Shown: positions 1 to 11,394 of the stretch, one piece after another
Numbering within the stretch: position 1 is the first letter of the stretch
How the letters are laid out: each line of letters starts with the position of its first letter
NCBI GenBank assembly: GCA_028583405.1
Contig: CM053247.1
Location: 12,330,063-12,394,062 of the forward strand
Direction: 5' to 3'
Length of the DNA: 64,000 nucleotides
Origin: Pogonophryne albipinna
Taxonomy: Eukaryota > Chordata > Actinopteri > Perciformes > Artedidraconidae
Position numbers and translations under genes: made by a program
The notes under the pieces: generated by a model
Databases searched by the model: none
Seen by the model: the letters and a program-made list of their open reading frames with translations, nothing else
Told to the model about the DNA's origin: nothing

Positions 1-2144
1 ATGTGACAAATTCTAATAACAATTATATAAAATATAAATGCAGAAAATCCTTTTATTTGTAGTATTTATTGGTCTTTAAGATCCTATTGATTTACTTTGG
101 TGAAAGTGGATAATTTATTTTCTTTCTTTTAATAAATAGTACTTTTTAAATGCTCATGTCCTTAAAGTTGTGAAAGTTATTGTTGTGCTGTTGTTTATGT
201 AAGTTAGCTTAGACCTACTGCTGGGAGCCATGGAAGACACACTTTGTTGGCTTCATGGTCCACAGAGTCGCTATCAAATGTCACTTTACTGAAATAAGGA
301 GATCATCAGCTAATATAACTAACACTGCTGTAATTAAGATGCTGTGACCAAAAAAGACGCGAGTGAATATTTCCAAAAAGCACACTTAAAGGCATTACAA
401 TGTGTCTTGAACATTAATTTGCACCTTTTTGATTTCTTGGCTGGTGGTTAGAGTTTCACACTTAGGTTTTTTTTAAATCTGAATGCTATTGAATCTAACC
501 AAGATTTATGAGGTGACAAGAATTATGAAGTGTACATTGGTTCTGACTGATAAAGATTGTTACATGGGGTTCAAAGCTCTGACAATTCACTGTTTCAAAA
601 GGTCAATAATAAACCTTCAGGCTGAAGATTAGTTAACCATTTTCTGATTCATTGTTTTTAACTAATCGGTATTAAATTATAATGAAAAATAGATTCAAGG
701 ATCTGAGTCTTTTGTACAATACGTGTAGTTCTTTTCTTGAGGCCTGACAGCCTCAGCTTTATTCTTCTCTTTCATGCTGGCTTTCAATTATATTCCTTGA
801 GCTTCATGACTTGAATGAACAAAGTAAAAAAACATTCAGCAAGAGCACAGAACTGTGAATGCTGCCATCGCCCTGTCATTTTCCCTCATGCTGCTTTTCA
901 ATTAAGAAATGTCAATGTCTCATATCAGCCGTAATCCCTTTAACATGCAATTGACTGAATATGCCCAGTCGATACCTTCATCCTAAGTCATTGCATCTAT
1001 TCTAAGGACAGCAAAAGTCTCCTGTGTTTACCTCTCACAGCGGCTTGGCCCCTGATTTTTAAATCCCTTGTTTAGCTTAAGTGGCCCTCTAGGGAGGATG
1101 CAGAGGATGAGGAGACGGAGAGTGATGGAGCGAAAGAAAGGAGGCCGAGCGTGAGGCTGTAAGGACGGAGAAAGATAGATAAATGAGAAAAAGGGGAAAA
1201 AAGGATCGTTAAAAAAAGAGATATCCACAGAGGAAAGAACAGGAGAGGTAGGAAACCTTTCAGGATGAGACGGCCTTGACCCCCCCCCCACCACTGTCTC
1301 CTCTCCTCCTCCTCTCCCAGGCCTCATGGAATCTCCTTGGTTGAACTAATCAGGTATTCACAAAGACCGCTCTCCGACGCCCACCTCTCCTGCACTTTCT
1401 GTCATGGATGAAATGAGTAGCTTAGGTCCTTTGTGGATCACTTTTCCTGTCATATTTTGTGCACACAATGCCTTCTACTTTAACTGGGGGGTGGTTGGGA
1501 TATACGGTTGGGATATACGGTGGGAGGCGAGAGAGGGGGACAGGATGCATGTATATTCTTGTGGCAGAGGTAAGTCACACCTGAGTTTTAGTCATGTGGG
1601 GAAACGACAGTGGAGTGACAAGGATTTGAGGTTCTGTCGTTAGCGCACAGAGCGAGAGCGGGAAGACTTGAAAGAATCTCTTTTTTCATTTTTGATGGAT
1701 GAATATTGTTTTTGTTTGCATTTCATCTGCTTATCTGCGGCTCTGCCAACTATTTCCTCCACACACCCTTAACACCCCCTCACCTTCTTACCTTCGTTCT
1801 CTTTTCGCCGTAGTTATTTTATGTGTTTTTGATCGCCCAGGAGATAGCAGCACCTGCACATCAGCTCTGCTTCTAAATGAAAAGTGATGGTATCGACAGG
1901 CACTATCGTACACAGACACCGCTGCGACAGAGCAGGCAGGGGAAAACGGGAGAAGAAAAGCAATGGGGGCAATCAATAAGGTAGTAATGAGGACTCAGAT
2001 GGTATGGACATGAGAAGGGGAAATAACGTGTAGTGTGAGAGAAAGAGAAGAGAGACGGGAAGGGAGAGCGAAACAGAGCGAGGAGGAAGATACCAGGCCA
2101 TGCATGATGTATGGTGGGAAAAAAAGATTATGCGAATTTGTTTT

Positions 2145-2161
2145 TGTGTGTGTGTGTGTGC
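2145..2161. repeat. (TG)n microsatellite
   Basis: A short run of TG dinucleotides followed by CGCATG. It creates small cysteine/valine-rich open frames that are not genes. Confidence 0.85.
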
Positions 2162-3109
2162 GCATGTGTTCAACCACTGACACATAGTGGTTGGATTATT
2201 GATTGTTGTTTTCACTGTGACCCCGCGGAACCTGGCAGTCACCACAGATGTTCTGTACAGCACAGTTCGCTCCTTCATGCCCCGAGGTACAGCAACACAC
2301 ACACAGCACTGACATGGTGAGACCCTGGGCTTTGCAGGACCGCCCTACCTGCCAAGTCTCTGCCATTCAGCTGAAATATAGTCTTCAATGTCCTTCACCT
2401 AAATTGCTTTGAGTTTTAATATATGTGCATCGGTGTTACAAAGTAACTCATCATGTACACTTACAGTATGAACAGAGTTTTGTACAGCACTACTTTTCCA
2501 AAAATAAGTATTTTAACTAACGTTGTAATTGTGTTATGCTGTGTAAAAAATAAATGTACAATGCACCCCTGGGCACATTTAAGGGACCCTTAATCTTTAC
2601 TATAGGGGACTAATGAGTGTCAAAGTGTCTTCTTTATGTTACTTTGAATTCCTTTGTAGTGGTTTTGCATATATTGTTGTTCATTATGCATCTCTTTCTA
2701 GTTGTTTTGCAAGTTTTTGTGGAGGTTTTGAATCTTTATTTAGTAATGTTTTTATATTGTATGTCCTGATTTCTGCCAAACGCAGGAAGTAGTCTGCCCT
2801 TTATATGCAGCAAGTCAGAAATAAGCAAGAACAGCTGGCTTTCAGGGACTTAACTCAGTCCCACTCCCGTCACAAACTTACCGTTATTCCTTTATTAACT
2901 GACCACAGTCTTTACCCCCATTAGTTTCCCTATGAGCCATATCTTAACCATACTTTATATATCGGTACATATACCAAAATATGTTCCCATCGTTAACCAT
3001 TCTGTAGTTGCAATGTGTCGATATTGTACAAAGAAATACATTGTACACAGTATTGTCATACTGATATTCTGTACAAACTCTGAAGTCCACAGTAACATTG
3101 TTGCAAATG

Positions 3110-3155
3110 TAACATGTGTGATATTGGGCTATATAAATAAACATTGATTGATTTG
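3110..3155 (+). repeat. LINE/SINE-type 3' tail
   Basis: The sequence reads GATATTGGGCTATATAAATA followed by AACATTGATTGATTTG. This is the usual teleost 3' end of an L2/CR1-like retroposon: a short stem region, 'ctatataaataaa', then a short tandem tail (TTGA). No reverse-transcriptase sequence is readable upstream, so it is a heavily 5'-truncated or decayed copy. Confidence 0.5.
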
Positions 3156-4733
3156 AAATCTTTGACATTCAGTTTCAGAAATGTGAAGGATCTTCTTCTT
3201 GTCCATTGATATAGTTGGAAAAACACAAAACTAAATGCTCCCTCATTCCTATATGAGTTTAGGACAAATATTTAGAGAAGATGAAAATGTTTCCAGGCGC
3301 CACAAGCGTTGAGTGAGAAAAATGTGTCCACACGATCTATGTGAATCCTTTTAACACATGCAAATAAAGATATTGTTGCCATTATTTGGTTACTGTGATA
3401 CCCGGGGCATCTACAAGAGTCTTTCCACCACAAAATAAATTAACGAAAAAAACAATTCCGTGTGAAGTAATTAAAAAGAACACAGAACAAGCCAAAGGTT
3501 AATTTAACACCATGCAGTAATTGGTTATTTACTTTGTTTGAGAAAATCTGTGCGCACACATATGTGTTTGCATATTTACTATATGGCAAGGTTAAGTCTT
3601 AGTATTAAATAAGTGTGGAGGCTATTGATGTATTTCCTTATTCACATTATGTGTTTGGCAAAAATCAGCTGAACATTTTCATCGACATCATTAGCTGTGA
3701 TCGTAGCAGAGTGATGGTTTAGTTTGACTTGGAGTTTAGAATTGTATTCAAGACGTGCTGCTTAGGTAACAAAATAATAAGTGTAACTTAATTTGGTCAC
3801 TTGTTCAGTAGGTCATGAGTCAGTCTAGGTGAATTAGATTTCGGGCACTAATTAGGTTCCTATTTCATTAATCATTCAGACCCAGATGAGTCATAGTTCT
3901 AATGCAATGTGGTAATGGTGACTCATAAACAACACAACTCATCAGAGTAACTGCAAAAATAGTTAAGAAGCACAGACAATTAAAATAGAACCTGTATGTG
4001 GCTTTAGAAATATCTTTGAAATACATTTCATCGCTGCAGTGATACAGGGCTTGCTTTGTCAGTCCTTGGAAACAAGAGACTGAATGGAAAGTAAAAAGGT
4101 TCAGGGAACCACCTTAATTCCTCCAGGGGAATCTCATCCTCTGTTGGTCAAAGAGTCAAACGTAATTCATTCACTGAGAGACTTGGTTTTCTTTGGGCAT
4201 TTCAAGTGTCTGCGGCAGTCTCCAGGAGTATGCTAATGAGGGCAATAATGACACCTCAGTTGCCAATACAGGCCACCTGTTCATCTCTGGAGGGGAAGTT
4301 AAAAATAAATCACTGGCCCTATCCCTTCATTAAAACATTAAAAAAACAACATTTTTTTTTAAATATAATTTTTTATATTTTTTTGTTGTTACATTTTTCA
4401 TTAGTTTTACCAAAATAACTTGATTTAATTGTATTTAAAATAACATTTCCAAAGAAATAAATCCTTCGAATCTGCCTGTTCAGTTTCTGTTTGAATGTGA
4501 AGGGTTAAATTAAAGAAGCTCCTTGAGCCGTCTCTGCGAGTTATGTGAAGACGGGAGAGCTTGTTGGTCCCTCTCTAAATTCACAGAGGGCCAGCTATAG
4601 TAACTCAACGAGAGAGTAATGTCAAATGACAGTACAATTGACCAATCATATCTTCCCTCTAAATGGGTGGGCTTTATTTTCGCGGACTTTATGACAAGTT
4701 CCGCCCGCTGTGAGGTCTATGCCATAGGTCTAT

Positions 4734-4917
4734 AGAGGCTTCTCAATACTCAAATTTCCACTCCTCGACTCCTCGGTCCTCCGGTAGTGACCCGGAAATG
4801 AATTTCAGCGCGCCATTTTGAAGGACATCTAATTTCTCTAAATGCACACCGAGGACCGAGCATCGAGCATCGAGCATCGAGGAGGCTCTCTGGAGGAGCT
4901 ATAACCGAGGATACAAT
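4734..4917 (+). repeat. Arm A, left
   Basis: Pairs with 5920-6098 in inverted orientation over almost its full length. It includes shared blocks such as GGTAGTGACCCGGAAATGAA and 'ccattttgaaggacat'. It contains a triplicated GCATCGA motif, which has fewer copies in the partner. Confidence 0.8.
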
Positions 4918-5070
4918 AGAGGCTTCTCAATTCTTAAATTTCCCCTCCTCGACTCCCCTCCTCGACTCCCCTCCTCGAGACGTAGTCCCGCCCACAGGAG
5001 ATGCGAGCGGAGGACCGAGGAGGGGAACCGAGGAGAGAGGAGGGGAAGCAGCAGACGTTTAAAGAAATGA
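4918..5070 (+). repeat. Arm B, left
   Basis: Pairs with 7066-7218 in inverted orientation. Its first 40 or so bases resemble arm A, then it diverges. It carries CTCCTCGACTCCC in tandem near the terminus and ends in GCAGCAGACGTTTAAAGAAA, which reappears inverted from 7066. Confidence 0.8.
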
Positions 5071-5919
5071 GAACTCCTCTCCTCTGAGCGGTCATATTAA
5101 AGCGACGTCCGTTCATTATTAGTGGCAACAGCTGCATCAGCTGTCGAGTGTTTTGTCATAGCGCTGTATTTTATAATCTCTGTTACATCAGCTGAACATT
5201 GTTCCCCCACATATTTACTTTGAATTCATTGAGAGTGTGGTATAATGAGACAATAACAGGCTACAGATGCGGACACACACACACAAATATATTTATATAA
5301 ATATATACAATTTAAAGTATGAGAGCACTCTCATAATAACGTAACACAATCAGAGACTGGATATAACCCCCCCCCCCCTCTCTCTGGTCGCTGAAATGGG
5401 GAATTGAAATAGCGGGCCAAAAGTTGTATTTACAAGTATTAAAAGTAAGCAGAGGACACCAAACCAACTGAGACCCGTCTGTCCGCCGCATCTACGCACT
5501 GTACAACACACACCTACATACTGTACCACACACACACATACACACTGCCTATCACACACACTTACAGCTCCTAAAGCATAATCAGGCTACAGCCGTTGTG
5601 TATTTTATTATGTGAAGCACTAAATGGTCTTAGAAAAATATCGACTCTTTGTTTGTAGATATCTACTAAACTACAGCAAATAAAGAGAGTAATGTAGGCC
5701 TGTTATACTGAGTGATATATATTGTACACTGCTCTGCTTTCTGCACCTCACAGCTGTTCTCACTGGAAACATCGCAACGCGATGAAAGCAGTTTCTAAAA
5801 TAATATCCAGAGGATGCATGCAGAGCTGTCATTGGCTGAGATAAGTCCGGCCGTGCGTCACGCCTCCACCGTTCCCGGAAATGCATCCGCGGAGGAGCCG
5901 TGGAGGAACCATCAGTGTC

Positions 5920-6098
5920 TCCTCGGTTAGAGCTCCTCCAGAGAGCCTCCTCGACGCTCGATGCTCGGTCCTCGGTGTGCATTTAAATAAATGAGATGTC
6001 CTTCAAAATGGCGCGCTGAAATTCATTTCCGGGTCACTACCGGAGGACCGAGGAGCCGAGGAGTCGAGGAGGGGAAATTTGAGTATTGAGAAGCCTCT
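5920..6098 (-). repeat. Arm A, right (inverted)
   Basis: Inverted counterpart of 4734-4917 with scattered substitutions. The bases after it are TGT and do not match the TAT before arm A, so A and A' alone do not form a clean insertion unit. Confidence 0.8.
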
Positions 6099-7065
6099 TG
6101 TGTGGCAGCCATGCGTGCCGTTCGAATTCTCTAGAATGATAGGAAAGGAGGTTTCAAACTTCCTTTATAACCTCCTTTAGCTTAGGAACCACTGGACCTC
6201 CTTAACCGAAAGGAGAGGAGAAAATGCTGCCCCACAATGCTTTGCAGCCGCAGCATTTGCGTCACACAACAGTCGGCCGTTCATGGAAACAAACGATTAT
6301 GACGGAGAAATTATATCATGAAAGTTACGGTGCTTATTAAGCATTTTAAAACGTCTGTGGTAAGTTGCCAAAGTGCTTTGTTTTGAACGTTCATCTGTAT
6401 TATAATCAAAAAGAGGAATATGAACGTTAGTTTTTACTGAAATGATCAAATAAAGTCAACATTTCACAGTCTTTACTGAGCTGTGTGGGGTTTGTTCAAC
6501 TTTTAAAATATGTTTGAATGGTGATATACACAGTGATAGATGTTAAGGACTAACGTTTATAATAAATACATTTGTATTGATTTTAAAATATTTTCATAGT
6601 TCATACAATCATACATATTGGGATCATTTGTATTAATGTGGACCGGAGGGAGAGGGTGAAGAGCATAAGTTTCACTTTCCTTTTTTATTTCAATTCCAAC
6701 TTTGGTCATGAAGAATATGCTTCTTGTCCACGTTCATAAAGCAAAGCAACAGCATCAGAGCACGGTGCAGAGTCTCTAGATGAGTCCGTCGTTCTTATTA
6801 AACATCCATGTTGTAGTCCGCTGTATAGAAAACTGTAGTTTCCATAGTTTCCCCACAGCAGCAGACGCACATTCATGACGTCCGCTGGCGCATCATAAAC
6901 ACGTCGGATAGTGAAAGTGCATTCGGATTCTCTAAAGTACCGCAGTCTCTTCTCCTAAGTCCTTTTGAATTCTCCTATCCACTATCCCTTAACCCCGTGA
7001 GGTCAAGGAATAGGAGATAGGGTTAGAATTTAGGAGCTGATTTTTGGATTATCGGAACGCAACCT

Positions 7066-7218
7066 TCATTTCTTTAAACGTCTGCTGCTTCCCCTCCTCT
7101 CTCCTCGGTTCCCCTCCTCGGTCCTCCGCTCAAATCTCCTGTGGGCGGGACTAAGTCTCGAGGAGGGGAGTCGAGGAGGGGAGACGAGGAGGGGAAATTT
7201 AAGAATTGAGAAGCCTCT
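7066..7218 (-). repeat. Arm B, right (inverted)
   Basis: Inverted counterpart of 4918-5070. It is followed by TAT, matching the TAT before arm A at 4731-4733. That suggests the mobilised unit ran from the outer A end to the outer B end. Confidence 0.8.
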
Positions 7219-7231
7219 TATGCAAGTGGCA

Positions 7232-7912
7232 CAGTGACGCGTCCTAAAACACAGAAGTAAGCTGCGCACGGATTCCCTCGACACAAAAGCAATGGGATTT
7301 CTCCATAGGATTTGGGAAAATAGCTTGAAATAAGGTCAGTGGAAAACAAACCTGTTAGATAAATGCACGTTTTGTTCAGCCGGATAATATCCACATGTCT
7401 ACCCTACTTTTATTATTTTCGAATCATAAATGTAATCGATAGATTTGTGATCGATAGATTTATGATTAGCATAAATTCGTTCATGATGGCTCACTTCAGT
7501 GATAGTGATGACATCGTTGCGAAATTATTAACCAAGTCATTTTCAAGATTGAGTTACAATGATAAACTGGAGTGGCAAAAGATCAGCTGCATGACCCGCC
7601 ATCAAGTGCTTCATCCAAAAGGACAGGAGGATGGACTTTGTGTTTAAGTGATTTGATCATCAAAGGTAGGCCTAAGTCATTTTCCGTGCCGACTTAATTC
7701 ATTTGTAATTGTTACTTGGCTGTGGGTGCCCTGTCATGATAGGTGTTTATATAAATGGTGTTGTTCTGTGTGGTAGAGGGTCGCTGTCATTGATGCGTTT
7801 TGCACCCCGGGCCGCTGTTTTGATATTCCGCTGAAGTATACGCTGTGAGGTAATATCGCTTCTTTTTTTCGAGGGAAGGGGGCCTAGGTATAAAAGTCAC
7901 GGCTCGCCACTG
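7232..7912. mobile_element. Probable degenerate hAT element
   Basis: The left end reads CAGTGACGCG and the right end, read inverted, reads CAGTGGCGAGCCGTGAC. Both look like hAT termini of the teleost CAGTGGCG type. The 8 bases flanking each side do not match, so target duplication is not supported and the bounds are tentative. A possible transposase first exon lies at 7483-7647. Confidence 0.35.
7483..7647 (+). pseudogene. Possible hAT transposase N-terminal remnant
   Basis: The frame beginning at the paired methionines at 7483 encodes an acidic start followed by LLTKSFSRLSYNDKLEWQKI. The LSYNDKLE pattern recalls the N-terminal region of ZMYM1-like hAT transposases found in fish genomes. The frame stops after 54 residues, and GGTAGGCC at 7666 could be an old splice donor. 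No catalytic region is present. The match is short, so this could be a chance frame. Confidence 0.3.
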
Positions 7913-10900
7913 GAATGTAGTGATCCCCTTACTTTTGCAAAACTAAAATATTCTAATCAGCCGTCCAGAAAAAACAGAAGATAGTGCATGTACGCATGAT
8001 TTGGTGACCATGTTAGAATGCTGCCAGCATAGCTCAAAGAGCAGCAGTGATACATGTAGCATTTATTTCAAAATTATCCTGACTTTTCTATATCCAATAC
8101 AAGCCTTGACGTCACTTAATTCAAATAACCACTTTTCTCTTGTTTCTCTGTTACGTGTCTGAAAAGAAAGAAAGAAACCATCTATCTATGCTTTTGACTC
8201 AGATCTCTTTGTTTGGTTGTTTTTGTCAGTGTGAGGAAAGGAAAAACCTAATATATTTTGGAGCACATCATAGCCATAGGTAATTCAACGATTATGTTTT
8301 ACTTCCAGTAACATCGCAAGGCAATTGTGTACCCAAAATGTACCCTAAACCCGGAAACAGCTATTTTGATGTTGAAAAGCATAATTCATTTTGTTTCCAT
8401 ATGACGACTTAAAGGAAACACACCTTCAGTTGGAACCAATTCCCATATAAAAGCAACACTGGCCATGACCGTGTTCTGTGATTTGCCCTTCTAATTATTG
8501 AAGTTCATGTAGAAATACATGCTTAAAACTTTAGCTTTTCAGCGTTCAAAAAGCCTTTTTAAGCTATTTGGGAGTTCTTTTCAGCACTCCAGCTCAGTCT
8601 CAAGGTAACAACTGGACTTAAATAACTTGTTTTTTGACCTGGTTGCTTGTTCTGAAAACTAAGACGTGAAAGCAGGATAAGTAGAGCCTCACAGGACCGC
8701 TTAAGTGACCATTGACTCTTGGTCTTGTTAACCAATGATAAGTAATTGATTACAATCCTCCAGGTCCTTTGTGCCAAAACTGGTAACAGGACATGTCAGC
8801 CTTTTTTTTCTCTCACCACAAGAATTGTGCAACAGTTACACCTTACAGAATACATTTAAAAAAGAACCACAACCAAGATTACAACATTCATAAAGGTATC
8901 ATTCTTCACAGAGTTGTTGTGTTGGATTGCATTCGGTTGGACAGGCGGTCATGATGTTGAGTCCACCCCTGTATACTATACAACTGTTGTTTAGTTAAAA
9001 GTCTGTCTCTTTAATTAATTAGTTGTATTATATCACAGGCAGCACTATCATAATAATGGACCCTGACTGGCAGAAAACAGCAGCTTGTCTCATTCAAATG
9101 AGGCAAACCTGCTGAGTGAAGAAGAGTACAATTCTGCAAATATTGGCTTTTGGCTGCATTTTTTTCTGAAATAAATAGAACCATACTTAAACCACGAGGA
9201 GCTGTGTATCGCACCATCTGTCATTTAAGTTCAAGATCAAGATCATTTATGAAATGTTTGCCCTGTCCTGAAAAGCAATTTTAACGAGACACAGAAATAA
9301 ATAGAACCTTGCATTAGATTAGATTACCAACGACCACAGTTCTGTTGAAGGTTTTCAGACTAGACAGACTTGCACAAAGAATATTTGTTGTATATCAGCT
9401 GCATTATTGAGCCTGAATATACTGACAAAAATCCACTCAAGGAAATGTGCAGAGGTCATAATCCATGCTATACTGGACTAATGGACACTAAGAGGGACAT
9501 TACGGGTTGGATTCTAGACGGACACTATTACAATTAAAAAAAAGTTTCTCTAGCAAATAATGTACTGTTTAAAATGAGACAATCACAGACACTGTTGAAA
9601 TGTGGTCTTGTCACAGATTATAGCTTTTCATTCTGGTTTAAAATAATATTTAATCAAAGCATACATCCTGGCATGCTATATTAAAGAAAAAATAGAAACA
9701 AAAATAGATCTTGTTTTGTTCCATAGTGAGTGTGCAGTGTTTACACATTTTCTGGAAAGATACATCTAATGAATTATCCTGAGGTCATTTTAATACAAAG
9801 TATTCCAAACCGCATGGGCTCATTTTGAACACAGTAATGTGACAATAATATTAGTACTGTGTTTCCACTGCATATTATGGTGAGTTTGTGTATGCAACAC
9901 TTGCCTGTGTGTATATTCATTGGGAATAAATACAGGATCTGCTTTCTGTTCACTGCTTGGTGTTATCTGCAAAACTCTTTTATGTATTGCTGCTGTTACC
10001 CACCTATCTCTGTGTCATCATAACAACACACCAGAATTCAAAGGGCAAGCATTCTTTTATGAACATGGTGTACATATGATAAAGTATATAACACCTGCAG
10101 TGCTTCCCGATGTGTGGCTCTTATTGTTGATTTTACATTACCAACCCAAATACAGCGCAGAGAAAGTAATGCTGAGTTCCAGCTACTTGGAACTCGAAAA
10201 TGTCCAACCTCTACTAGAAAAAGTACAACTTCAGACGGAGTTACTACTTGTAAACTTATTGCAAAACCATCTACCTGGACTTCCCAAAGTTTTTGTTTCC
10301 GGCATCACTGAACAATGGAAGCGTTGATTGTAAATGTAAAATATAACTTGGATATTATTTGGATGTATTTGTAATAATGATATTACAATCATACATGCTA
10401 CCCTAAAATCTTAAAAAATAATTCCGTAAAAAAATGGAAGTCAAAGCTTTTATTTATGTTTGGTGCCAAACACTTGGAAAACTTTGAGATCCAAAGTTGG
10501 AAAATTCCCACATTTCAGTTATCTGGAACACCGCATGATTACCATTATACAATTAAATAACAGCCTTTGCAAAATAAATAAGTATTTTGAAACTACAACC
10601 AACATGTGTTTGTTTTCCATTTACTGGTTTAGTTTACCAGAGAGTTGGATTGGATTCCGATTAAGTAAATGGAAATTAATGAGAGAGAGAGGGTGAAAAG
10701 AAAAGAAAAAATGTGATACTGTAAAGAATGAAACGCAATTTAATACCAAAATGGGTTTTGGTGATAAAGTGACTGATGGGTCAACAAACTGTTGCTATAC
10801 AAATGATGTCTTTAATTATTTACATTATCACTCGTCATCATCTTTGTGCCTTGTCATTGTCGTCTCGTGATATTGGAATTTTTGGAGTGTATTTCAATCA

Positions 10901-10920
10901 ACAGTGGAAATGCTTTAAGG
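7913..10920. other. Unique, gene-free sequence
   Basis: AT-rich sequence with no recognisable repeat or gene. A 135-codon open frame at 9920-10327 was examined and not accepted: it matches no domain I know and its residue use looks random. Confidence 0.55.
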
Positions 10921-10924
10921 ACTG
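10920..10924. repeat. Target site duplication, left copy (GACTG)
   Basis: GACTG directly precedes the 5' LTR and is repeated exactly at 12594-12598 after the 3' LTR. Confidence 0.9.
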
Positions 10925-11179
10925 TGTCACGGAGGTGATCTCTGGGCTCATAGATCTCGGCCTCCGTTACGGGTTGTTTAGTTTTTTGTTGTTGAAAAGT
11001 GTTCCCCTTTCCCCATGTCTGTCGTTGATTGTGTGCACCTGGTGCCCTGTGTTGTCTCCTCCCCCCTCACCTGTGTCCTGTTGGGTTGATTGGGTTGGGC
11101 ATTTAGGCTCTGGGGTTTTGCTGTTGGAGAGGCTGGTAGTGTGTGTGAGATCCTGGTGGCTGCAGGCTGTGCCCCCGTG

Positions 11180-11222
<43 letters not shown>

Positions 11223-11349
11223 GCAGCAGCAGGATTGAGGCTGTGTGTATTGTGTTCATGCTGTAATAAATGCCCACACCGGGTTATATTTGGGACGTGC
11301 TGCCTCTGCCTCCTTGCTTGGTCTGGGCCGCTCAATTGTCAGCTTCACA
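10925..11349 (+). repeat. 5' LTR (425 bp)
   Basis: Starts TGTCACGGAGG and ends GTCAGCTTCACA, giving the usual TG...CA ends. It is identical to the 3' LTR apart from three substitutions and 39 extra bases, all within a CAG repeat (11180-11233 region). AATAAA near 11264 is a likely polyadenylation signal. The CAG tract interrupts no coding sequence; it creates long poly-Ala and poly-Leu frames on the opposite strand, which should not be annotated. Confidence 0.92.
11180..11233 (+). repeat. Expanded CAG trinucleotide repeat in the 5' LTR
   Basis: A CAG run with one AAG interruption. The same place in the 3' LTR has only about four units (12463-12477). The two LTRs are copied from one template at insertion, so the 13-unit difference arose at or after integration. 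Confidence 0.9.
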
Positions 11350-11351
11350 AT

Positions 11352-11369
11352 TGGTGTCAGAAGTGGGAT
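11352..11369 (+). promoter_or_regulatory. Primer-binding site
   Basis: TGGTGTCAGAAGTGGGAT follows the 5' LTR after two bases, the expected place for a tRNA primer-binding site and starting with the usual TGG. The matching tRNA was not determined. Confidence 0.75.
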
Positions 11370-11394
11370 TTGACCAAGTGAGGAGGTGAGAGTG

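Larger units (their letters stand above)
1..4730. other. Unique, gene-free sequence
   Basis: No coding region could be supported on either strand. The open frames here are short, start at arbitrary methionines and resemble no protein I know. The stretch holds a short TG microsatellite near 2145, a LINE-like 3' tail near 3110 and a few homopolymer runs. It may contain regulatory DNA or introns of a gene outside the window, but nothing visible decides this. Confidence 0.6.
4734..7218. mobile_element. Composite TIR element with interleaved inverted arms
   Basis: Both outer ends carry the same terminus, AGAGGCTTCTCAAT at 4734 and its complement ending at 7218. The whole block is flanked by the trinucleotide TAT (4731-4733 and 7219-7221). 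The same terminus occurs twice more inside, at 4918 and, inverted, ending at 6098. Arm A (4734-4917) pairs with 5920-6098 and arm B (4918-5070) pairs with 7066-7218, so the two inverted repeats interleave instead of nesting. A 3-bp duplication would fit a PIF/Harbinger-like element, but TAT is not the classical TWA and no transposase is visible. The interior 6100-7065 has its own degenerate inverted structure (GAATTCTC near 6124, and again near 6967). Confidence 0.6.

Noticed and set aside
9920..10327. 135-codon open frame
   Set aside because: No domain, no conserved pattern and no neighbouring exon signals; it overlaps another frame. Looks random.
10967..11335. Minus-strand frames with poly-Ala and poly-Leu tracts over the 5' LTR (also 12250-12579)
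   Set aside because: They are the complement of the LTR and its CAG repeat; the plus-strand element explains them.
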